A stretch of DNA of 64,000 bases, from positions 684,501 through 748,500 of the forward strand of contig OY365817.1 of NCBI GenBank assembly GCA_959347315.1. Reading direction: 5' to 3'. The stretch is from Bimastos eiseni (taxonomy: Eukaryota; Annelida; Clitellata; Crassiclitellata; Lumbricidae). This document shows positions 37,201 through 49,200 of this stretch, piece after piece. A program made the translations under genes and the position numbers. The number at the start of each line of letters is the position of its first letter. Positions within the stretch are counted from its first letter, which is position 1. Under the pieces are notes generated by a model. That model ran no database searches. It saw only the letters and a list, made by a program, of their open reading frames with translations, and was not told where the DNA came from.

Positions 37201-40200
37201 GTAAGGCAGGGTCAGAATAGATGGTTACCCAACATAACACAGTAACCCACAGTAAGACAGGATACCATTACAAGGTTACCCACAGAAAAACAGAGTAGCC
37301 CACAGTGAGACAGGGTTATCAATAATTAGGGTTATCATTACAGGAGTACCAATGGAAAAACAGAGTAGCCCACAGTGAGACAGTGTTACCAATATAGGGT
37401 GACCTGCAGTAATACAGGATTGCCAATAAAGGGTGACCCACCGTAAGACAGGGTTGGAGACAGATCGACGTAGAATCTTCTGGATGTGTTGATCGAATGG
37501 TTCCTGGTAAATGCGCTGCATTGGTGAGCAGCTGGCAAAGGATGAAGATGTGTCCTTGGAAAATAACTCAATTGGACTGGCTCTATAGCTGTGGCTGCAA
37601 AAGGAAATTGTCAGCAAATGTTCTCACAATGGGTTAGAGTGGTACATTTCTAACACACACAGCATCACCTCATAATTTGTTGGACTTTGTCACTTTGGTC
37701 TTTTGCTTGAGAATGGAATCTAGTTTATTCAGATGAAAAGCCATTCGAAATTCACCAATAGAGCTGATTTTTTAACTAAATATGTTTACCTTTATATTTC
37801 TTATAGCAAAGAAAGGCCACTTGATTACTACACTTACAAATATCCTTTAACCACTATTATTCAAAGAAAACCTAAAAATAATTATACATGAGTGATTGAG
37901 TGTAAAAAAAACGTAATTCCACGGTAAAAGGGGTAACCAGTAGGAAGTTCTAGTCTTAGTACAACATTTTCTTCAGCAAGATGACCCTTCAACACCAAAA
38001 CAACCTTGCAATAAGTACTCAAAAGACTTTTAAAAGCTTTGATACAAGTATACGTCAAGGTGTTCAAGCCATGGGCACCTCAGCTGAGTGATTCTTCAGC
38101 CCTGGGCACCTCAGTTGAGTAATTCTTCAGCCCTGGGCACCTCAGCTGAGTAATTTGTCAGCCCTGGGCACCTCTGCTGAGTGATTCTTCAGCCCTGGGC
38201 ACCTCAGCTGAGTAATTCTTCAGCCCTGGGCACCTCAGCCGAGTGATTTCTTCAGCCTTGGTACATGCTTCTATGGAGCGTTTGCACTCTAGCAGAGTAA
38301 ACAAGCGTCTTCCCTAACTTTAATAATAAAACCGAATTCATTTATTTATGCACTAGATAAAGAGAAGCACATTTCAGCAAAACTACCCAAACACATTAGT
38401 AATGAGACAATTCTCTCATGAGCACACTATTCTGAGAACAGAGAAAGTTGAGCTCACATCAGAGGCAGGACGAGACACTCGAGAGTAGACGTAAGGCAAA
38501 CAAGCTTTGGATCAAGCAGGCGATCAGCCACGAGGCTCAGACCCAACATCGGAGACACAGGGCTGCAAGAAGATTAAGAGAACTACAATGTATATTGGGA
38601 GCATTGCCCTTGGCATGTACACACGTCATCAATCAATCAATCAATCAATCAATCCATAAATATAAATTTATGCAAATTCTGGCAAAGACTAAATTCATGT
38701 GGTTCGGCAAAAGGCACGACTTGGCTATCTCAACATACAATTTTCAGCTACAGCTTGTGGCCTTGATATTCTGCTGGATCAGAAGATTACCTCTGTATCG
38801 CCTTAGTCATAAATTTCATTACCAACTGCATAAGCATGTTCGCTAACGGCCAAAGCTTCAACTACTCTTATCCAAGTCTCAATTACATGCTGACTTGATA
38901 ACAATTTAACCTTCTAAAGTTGCAGCTCTATGATATCATACCCAAACAAACAAAAACATGAAAGCTATAGAGACTTGCTGCTGTAACTTGGTGATTTCAA
39001 CTTTGACTAAAATGACAAATTCTGATGAAGCAAATATATGCATGAATTATTGAAATCTAATTCCAATTGCTAATTAATTTTTATTGCTGCTACTTCAAGA
39101 TATTGCTAATTCTAATCAAGAAACAGGTTTTGGTAACAAATTACACAGTTTAACTAATATTGGACATGATGTCTGCACATAGTGCATTAGGACAACAGTG
39201 TCATAGATAAATCAGACAGATCAGATACCTAGAGGGAAGTGGCTTCGTGCAGATGACATGCTCAACGATAGAATGTTCTTCTATGCCGGACAGTGGAAAT
39301 TCTTCTTCGTTTTCTGTCAGAAACATCAAAAAAATCTCTGAACCCATCACTCAAAAGAATCTCATCACTGCACATGTAAAAGGCACTTTGAGAAGACCTC
39401 AATATATGAATGTAGCACCTAATAGCAATCAGCGTCGCTTATTGATATCACACTGATGTAGCTGCTTTGTATTTACAAACGAATATGAATGGATGATCAA
39501 AAGCCAGTAAAGGAATCAAGTTTAACTGTATGGTCGCCTAGTTTGCTGATTGTGTCATTGTAAAGCACCCTTGCAGTGGCATGGCTGCGTTACGGCGCTT
39601 TAGAAATCGTCCATTTAATAATAATAATAATATCACCTTAGACATCTAATTTGTCCAATGCCGCCACCTACCAAATGGCAGGACTAGTCAAATCTATGGG
39701 GACAGCAGGAAAGTGTGCCATCCATTACTCTAAGGTACCCAGTTTGTAAGCCTGACAATATTGAGTGGGCTTGAGGTTTTAAGCGTTCTTCTATTCAAGA
39801 TTCAATGCACAGAGAAGTCACTTATTAACAATGCATCCTGGGATTTCAAACACCTGGATAGTTAAACAGTCAGGTATGCAAATATGTATTCCATGAATTT
39901 ATATAGCACTGCTGTAAGAAGAACTTCTCAAAAGAATGCTGCCAGCATTCCGGATAAAAAGACAACAGGTGGTCATCAAAGAAAGTCTCACCTGCATCAA
40001 AGTAATTCCTGAATTTCTGCGTCCATGGCAACAGCACTGAATGAACTCCAGCACCATGGGAACAGTGATATCTTTCAGGACTGAGTATATCTGAAATAGT
40101 AAATAATGCATAGCCTAAAACTAAAACTAGTCAAGCTCATAAAAAAATGTACAGCATTCCTTACAGGTAGAAAATTTAAAAACAACCAGTATGTAGAACA

Positions 40201-43200
40201 CCAGAACACCGTAATTTTTCCAAATGATTAAATATATGATGCTGTGGACCTCATTTTCAGCAATAACACTGAATTAAGATCAAAGTGCTCGTAAACACAT
40301 ATTAGAATTAATTAAAATGCATGTTTGGACAATTTTATTGTTATGTTGCCATCTAAAATGCTAGCCTTGCAGGTGTCACTGGCCATGACTTAAAAAAATG
40401 TAAGAAGGAAAGAGATAGCCGATGTTACATTCAAAATTTCTTTCTTTTGGACTGGTCCACAGACAACACTTTTGGAAGCATGATGAAGCAAAAGTCAACA
40501 GTTTAATGTTGGACATATTTCTACAGAAACTCACCTTTGTGAAGCCTGATTGGGCAGAAGAAATTATCTACGGTTGGATTGTCGGAGTCTAGAGCGAGAA
40601 CGGTCAAAGACAGCTCCAATTCGACCGTCTCATACACATACATGACTGGCTCCCGGATTGGATGACCGAGGATGCTACCCTCAGTCTCCGTATCTTCATC
40701 CTCAACATTACTCGACTAAAAATAAAGATCAGCACTACAGGTGTCAAATTTTGGTAATACATAGCCGACATACTTCAGTCCTTTTTAGATACATGATTGT
40801 TACCCAACCCATCAGCAATTCGAAAAAACAGTTGTCCATTATTATTGTTATTATCATTATATCTGCAATTATTACCCATTTTTTTCACAGTTTGACAAAG
40901 TAATTGGCAAATTGTCCGGTAATTATTATATTTCTATATTTGTTTACTGCCGAATGACACGCCAGAGTCGAGAGCAAGAACAGTCAAATGTTAAGTTTGT
41001 TAACATTAATGACAAAGTTTGTTAACATTAATAACCATTAACCAAGTTTGCTAACATTAATGACTAAGTTTGCTAACAATAATGACAGCTTGTTAACATT
41101 AATGACAATTTCACAAAGTTTGTTTAATGTGAAATCACAATCTGGGATCACCCAAATCCTCCATGGGAGGAGGGTGTCTGGCTTCAACCCACATGAAACA
41201 AGGCCGGTAGATAGAGTGAACCAGATAAACAAATGTATGAATGAATGGTCAATGGTTATAGAATACAATAACAACACACGTTGAGCATGATTAGCTAGAA
41301 ACTTAACAGTCCATAACTATTTATGAGCAAATGTGAATCAGACAGAACAAATATAATAAATTAGTACCATGTCCTAGATAACAGAAATCATTATTAAAAT
41401 GCAATTATTAGTTAATGTTTTGAATGGCTGCAGTATTGATTACCATTATCAACAAAAATACGATGCTAACTTACAAACTTGGTCAATAATGATAATTTAA
41501 ACAAACTAAGTCAATAGTAGGCCTATTAATGAACTCTTTCATTAATGTTAACAAACTTGGTAATTAATTAATATCAATGTTAACAACTTGGCTACTACTG
41601 TTAACAAGCATAGTTATAAATGCTAGTGTCAAAAATAGGTCAATAATATTAATATTAATAAACTTGGTAAATGTTAGTTAGCAAACTTAATCAATAACAT
41701 CAATTTAAACAAACCTGGTAACAAATGTTAAAAAACTAGGTCATTAATGTCAACAAATTTGGTCATTGACGCCACTGAATTAGTGCTAATAAGCCGGGTC
41801 AATAATGTTAATTTTAGCAAACTCGAACAGTAATGCAAATAAAAACAAACTAATCATCAATGTTTATATTTACAAACTCAGTCATTAATGTCAACACAGT
41901 TGGTCATCAACATTAATAAATTAGGTAATCAAAGTTAACAAACATGAACATATGTGTCAATGTTAACTAACTTGGTCGTTGTCATCGGCGCCAAGTAGAA
42001 TACAGTGATGGAGTTTTCCTTCGGCTGTGGCCACCACGAGGACCTCTGGCTTTGTGTTTAGGGAGACGATGCTACAAGCATCGGTGCCATAATTATCCTC
42101 CGCAGGCGGATACATTCTCAGTGGACCACAGAGCTGCAACTTCGGCGGACTAGAAGTAACAACAAATTTCTAGTTTTGTTAGGTGCCCTTGCAGTGGTAC
42201 GGCCGCGTTTACGGTGCCAAATAAGTTGGTATTTTTATTATTATTATTAAATCACTGTACACCAGCATTTCCCAATCTTTTTTTGTCGTGGAACCCTTTG
42301 ATCTTAAATTTAATCAAAATGGACTATACTCCTTTCGAGTTACATCTTAGAAGTCTAATTGAGATCATTTGATCAATAATCATTTGGTTGTGGCACAAAT
42401 ACAAACACATTAGTCAAACAAGATATTTTTAGCACTAAGCTCACAATTTGCACTGGTACTCATATATTGACCTACAGAGGACGAAGTTTGATTATTCCTT
42501 TTTTCGCTAATAATAATAATAATAATAATAATAACAATAAGAACAAAGACAATTTATATGTCGCCATATTGCGGCCATCCCGCTACAATGCTCACAATCC
42601 CACTCACAATCAAACAAACGCTAGGTGGTGGTGGTTAAATTAAATATAAAACATAATGAGCCCCTTGCATGGCTGCCGGTACTTAAATTCGACTCCTGTA
42701 AAGAGTCACCATTCATTATGAATACTTGTACCTGAACTTGTGATAATACTGCAGTCCGTCAACTTGAATTTAAAACAAAATTATTATTATAATTATAAAG
42801 GAATGAGCGGGCCCCAGATGGTAAAGTATCCTATTGCCAACCACCTGTAACAACTATGCTTAACCCACTTTGCTTAACCTAATAGCAGCACATAAGAAAC
42901 AACTCTCAGTAACTAAACAGCCACACAGTGAAGCATTCGCAATTCACATACAAACACAGGATTTGAATTCATTTACCAATACCAGAGCTCTGGAAAGTAA
43001 TGTTCAGTGATGGACTTTGTAAAAATTAACATTCCATATAAATACAGGACACCATGCCCTGGTTCCTTGTATGATTGCCACACATATTCATGACAACAAT
43101 TACAATTAAAGGTTATTGGTGTGGTACAGTGGCCGATCCGGTAGAGCGGTCAGCCCGTAACGTTCAGTATGTGCTAAGCGTGCGGGTCCGAGCCTCGTCC

Positions 43201-46200
43201 GGGGCGTCACTGTGCAGGGACCTTGAGGAGGTCCTTCACGCACCATTGCTCTGCAGTACAACTGCAATTGCTCCGTCAAGGCGTGTGTGCACTTCTGAGC
43301 AAAAAATGTTGGAAGAAGGGTGGTATCAAATTTCGGAAATAATAATAATAATAATAAACATTAGGAAGCTTCCATTCCATATAGCAGTTTTCAACATGAG
43401 CTCCCACCCACAGTCCTACCAGCGTCATCATAAAGTCTTGGCTAAACAATGTCACAACAAAGTTTAAGAATAGTTTCACCAAGAAATGTCTGAGCAGGAA
43501 CATAAATTAAATAGGCATGTTGTTATTATCTAACAGAGAAATACTCAAATGATGATGGCATACACATCCAAGCTCTCTTGACTCTTCAACAACAGGCGTG
43601 TACTAAATGTGACCATCATATCAATTGAGGTCTCATTAAAGTGTCAGTCACACCCTATTTGCTCAACAAGATTGTGAGATTCTGGAAAGGCATTGATAAA
43701 GTAGCCAGACACACGATTGATTGATTGATTGAAGTAATAAATATTATCAAACATATACGTTCAATTGAAGCACAAACGGAGCCTAACAAAAGCTGAAGCA
43801 TTTACGAGGCTACACCCAATTTTCAAGTCATAGATGAGTTACAGGTTAATCTAACATCAAAAGATTTATGGTGTACATGTTATCATTTATCTTTCTACAC
43901 TGTTCAGAGAATATAATGCAAAATGTGTCCTTATGCCACGGTTTAGGACCAAGGTCTGTTTTTCTGAGCATAGCACATTAGAAAGTTAGCAGTGAGTAAC
44001 TTTAACATCAGGGGCGGTATTCACAAGACAGGGTTGACGCTAATACCCGTATCAAATATGGCCTATACCCGACTAGCGGGTTATATTGCTATTCGTGAGT
44101 CGGTATTAGCCATCTAGTCGAGGTATAAGTCTAATCCCACTTAAAGGTAGGTTCAAGTCCGCTAATACCAGCTTAAAGGCGAAAATCAAGATGGCAGCTC
44201 TTGTGCTTCGTCGCATTCGACGTTGATTTAGACGTTGAAAGGTGTTTGAGAGGCACTATATTTACTCGCCTCTTTCACCGAATGCCAAAATGATAATGCT
44301 TTTAGTTTTTGGGTCAAAAATGTTTCAAATTTGACGATATGCCTGACGATATTGCATGCGAAATGTCGCCACTGTAGCTTAGTGTGCATAGTAAGGATAG
44401 GCCTACAATTTATTGGCTGGGGTTGGTTTGTTCTCACAACAAGTCTACAGCGTAGAACCTGCTTATTCACGAATGCTGCATCTAATTGGAGGGGTTGTCC
44501 CAAGGGTAGTTCTGATAATGGTCAAGGTTCGGTTTCCAGAGGGATCAGAGTAACTTTACGGGAGAGTTGGGAATATCGTTTATTGTGCCTAGTTATAGGC
44601 TTATAGGCAATTTCCAGACAAATGCAGTTTTGATAAATGGGTAATGCACTCGTTTATGTTGACGTATTGATCAACAAAATTCTGTACGCTTGTGAACGTT
44701 CTTATCTTTAGCAGTATCATAGCGCATAAACACTTTTGCGCATGTGCAGTAGCCCGTCATCTACAGTTATATGGTACTTATACCCAGACTAACTATTCCA
44801 ACCGATAAGTCGCACTCGTGAATAGATACCACGGGTTAGTTTTAGCCAGGGTATAGCTAACCCCGAACTAGGCTCTAATACCGTATTGCCTTAACTCTGT
44901 CTTGTGAATACAGGAAAATTACATCAGCTACCGTTGGCAGTAGTACCAGGAGTGTCACAGGGAAAGCAAGCTATAGCTATCAGTTATAATACTTATGGTC
45001 AATAACAACCACCCAAACGAATGCAAATAAATGATAAAAAGGTAAACAATAGAGTACAACTGAAATATTGATTCGATATTCCCTTCTTCCAACATTACTT
45101 GCTCAGAATTGCTAATTTATGAATAGTAATCAAGTGAGCAGTAATATGACAAAAAGCAACATATGCTATTTGGTACATACTACAGAGAACAGGTTCAAGC
45201 CAACCCAGAAGCGGTTACTATGTAAGGATCTTGAGCAAATCCTTCACCCACAAGTTCTCCGTAGCATCAATTAACAGTAGATAGTCACACTAACTAAAAT
45301 AATAAAATAATGTGTAATAATATTATCATAATAAAAACAGTGTAATAACATTGTAATAGTGTAGTAATGCATAATAATAGTGCAAGCACCTTGAACAAAT
45401 GGTGCAGCCCATCTCATTTGTTGGTCCTTCCACTTGGAACACACTCCCCTTAGAGATGCGACTGTTGCCAAGAAGTAATGCACTTGTGTTTTACAAGTTG
45501 CTTTTAAAAAAGACTGATTTGCATTACCATGAATGGGATGGGAATACCTCCAAGTAAACTCCTTGAGGGGTATTATATACATCATTAAATGAATAACAAA
45601 AGTGATGCTATATAAATGATAAATAAATGAATAATAAATGTGGTGCTATATAATTGTTAAGATGAATCAAATGAATATATGCATACGTACACAACGCGAT
45701 TCATAGACGTGAGCAGGCGATAGACAACTCCATTCCCGAGCAGTAGATAGATGGGCCACAGCACCCCTTTGCCACGATCATCATTTTCTTCCTTGATCGA
45801 GTCATACACTTGCGATCGTCTCACGACACCGTGTTGATCCGTCGGAATTGGTTGTCCAAAGTCAAACGACACGACGGTGTCACCAAGCGCGATCGACGTG
45901 CCAAGACGAGATGGTGAGAAGAGAGCATCATCGTCTGGCGACCGTAACATCATCTTCCAGACGCACGTCACCGGGTCGTCACAGTCGTAAAGCCTGTATG
46001 ATAATTTAACAATGTAATTTAACACCGAGTTGTAACCATACATTTACATCCATGAAATTCATCAAATGCTGTATCAAACACCGATTACTCTGTTAGTTAA
46101 GCAAGCCTGTCAAGTTAAGTATGGCTGTCTAGTTAAGCAAGACTGTCAAGTTAAGTATGGCTGTCTAGTTAAGCAAGACTGTCAAGTTAAGCAAGCCTGT

Positions 46201-49200
46201 CTAGTTAAGCCAGCCTGTCTAGTTAAGTAAGCCTATCAAGTTATACAAGCCTTTCAAGTTAAGCAAGCCTGTCTAGTTAAGCCAGCCTGTCTAGTTAAGT
46301 AAGCCTATCAAGTTATACAAGCCTTTCAAGTTAAGCAACCTGTTTATCAATAAACGAATATTTATTAAATGATCTGAAGACGTTTCTTGAGCTGTTTCTG
46401 TCAAAGCATGCATTCTAGAAGTGTCAGAGTAGAGCACACATATGGAAGTGCAAGACTAGCAGATGTGGGTGAGCTACAGGATAACATACAACTGCCCAAT
46501 TTTATCGACTGATGTTGGCTCGAAGATGCTGTTATATCGTGGGTGTCCAACACCTACGCTTCTCTCGTTCTTCTTTATAAGCTAAGTTCCTTGTCACTCG
46601 CTCTCGGACTTCCACAAGGCAGCACCGAGCCTTCTTAGTTGATAGCCCTGCAACCTGGAATGGACTCTCTAGTACCACCACTCCACCATGATCTGTGTCA
46701 ACCTTAAGGCTGTCCTATTTAGCTGGTGTTTGGTCCTCTAGGTTGATAGCCGTGCAACCTGGAATGGGCTACAAGACGATTACAAGATTGCGTGATGATT
46801 ACAACAATATCCCACCTGATAGCATTGTCAGATGTCAGGAGAACAAGGTGTAAAGACGAGGCACTGCCTGGGTGCCACTCTGCGTGAAGAACTTTGGCAT
46901 TGCTTGTCTGAAAGAACCTCTCGTCCAAAGGCAACGTCCTGAATGTCAAAATGCAAACGAACTTTCAAATGAAAGATTGTACTATGTTTAACCAAAGAAC
47001 AATTGCAATGCTTTCTATAATCAAGAATATTATTAGTAGATATTTGTAATGTATGGAAATAAATCATAAAGCTACAAGACACCTTAATACACAGTTCAAA
47101 AATCAATCCCAGGCAAAGCTGGGCTGTTGGGCTGGTAGAACAGAATATAAACGACTAATCAAAGTAAAATTTTGGAGATTAGTCAATATATTAATTATTT
47201 AAATCATTAACCTCAAAATTTTAGAAGTGATCCTAGAAAAACTTATAAAACATACAGATTTACATAAAGGTTCTTATAATATAAATATCATACAGGGAAT
47301 ATATGACTAATTGGATTTAAACAAGCTGACCCAGAAATGACCAGTATCCTATCCTCCCTAAATTGAATTTGAATGGCAATTGAAGTTAGACCAAAGAACT
47401 TATCCTGGCAGATCACTTAGATCAGAAAATCAACCACATTTTATGACCATATATAAAACTCAACTGTGTGACTCCAGCATTTCTTCATCAGCAGTATTTT
47501 ACCAGGATTCAACAACAGACTGACTTTTCTACTCAGTGCATGCATGCATGTATGTATTTATGGCTGCAAACATTTAATATAATGCATTTTAAGTACCTCA
47601 CAGAATATGCTGTGCTGTGGTTTCCTTTGAACAGCCACTGATTCATACCGTATGCAATATGATAATGTTGATCGAGAAGTCATTGAATTGCAATTACAAT
47701 GAAACCGTAGACTATGGGGTAAATCATTCGAATGAAGCGTTCACTGCTGTAATTACCGGCAGCGGATAATGTCTTTGCCGTCTTCAAACATGCCAAACTT
47801 TCCTCTGCGAACTGGCAGCTCGAGAATCGACACTCCCATAGACCCAATGAGAGCCACATGACTCCCAAATTGATTGCACAGGATCGTATTTATGTTGTAC
47901 TTTGCTGGGTCGACAGAGCATCGAAGAGTCTGATTAAAAACAAAACCAGAAACATACACAAGAGGGAGAAGCGTCTCTACTCAGAACATTAACTGTGGTA
48001 TGGGAACCTCACCTGAGGGTGGCACCCAGCTCATGCATACATACATACATACTTAAAAATATGATCCCTTTCATCGATCCAACTTCCCTTTAGGTATATT
48101 TCTTTCCATAACGTGAGACATATAATGTTATTCTCTCATCAATCCAGTTTCCATTTGAGCATTTTCTATTCATTGATCCAGCTTCTATTTAGGTATGTTT
48201 CTTTCCATCTATCCAGTTTTGAATTAGGCATATTTCCTTTCATCAATCAAGAATTTGCGAAGGCTACATGGCCTTTCTTACATCGATTTCACTTCCATCA
48301 TAACGATCTTCTCACATCAATCCAGTATCTACTTAAGCATGATATTGGGTCATTCCAGTTCGACCCAACCAATGCCTACCACCCGACCATCTCCGAATCG
48401 GCTGAAATTTTTACCACATGTTGCTAGATATATTGGATGGAGAAATCTAAAATCTTTGAGCATAATTTCAAATACTTTTCAAGATATTGTGTTTTCCGCG
48501 ACCCCACCCTCCGAAGACATTTCGCGAAACCTCATGAGGTCCACTTTTTGAGATTTTATATTTCCAGAATGATTGGACCAAATCAGATTAAATTATTTTT
48601 ATCTGTACAGTTTTTTTGAGATTACATAAATATAATTATTTTTATTGTGCGTCTTATAATTTCAGCTGAAAAAAAAGTCAAATTTGCCTTCATATTCACT
48701 TTATGTTTACATTTTTCATTAATCGGTGATCAATATCTCCCTATATACCCGGCATAATGCATTCATATTTTATTTGTATAATGTCTATGTGGCTGGCAAT
48801 TACTTTGAAAAGTTTGAGCTTGATCAGTGGTTAACATCTGGTTGATATTTCCAAAAACAAGCAAAAATTTTACTTCTGCGACCGAACCCATACAAAATTT
48901 GGCACGTAAGGGCCTCTGCGCATGCGCTACCATTGGCGCATGCGCACTTTAAAAAACACCTCAAATTTGTAATCATGCGTTGTGAGTTTCGTTTAGGGTT
49001 AGATTAGGCATCGTGAGTGTCGTCTAGGGTCAGTGTCGCTTTTAGACAAACACAAATAACTTTCAGCCGCAGAAATAATTTTTTCCGTTTATGCCAAATT
49101 TTCGGCCGCAGAAGCTCCACGCTAAAATTAAAGTTCAACCATCCCGACTCCATTTAAAGTAAAGTGGAACATCTATTCATCACGTCAAATAATACGCTAA

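Noticed and set aside
38067..38253. Regular 31-bp repeats that might suggest a CRISPR-like array
   Set aside because: The units are head to tail with no unique spacers, and the sequence is an intron of an animal gene.
43120..43200. tRNA gene
   Set aside because: The A and B boxes are present but there is no foldable anticodon arm or acceptor stem, and the sequence continues into a repeated SINE body.
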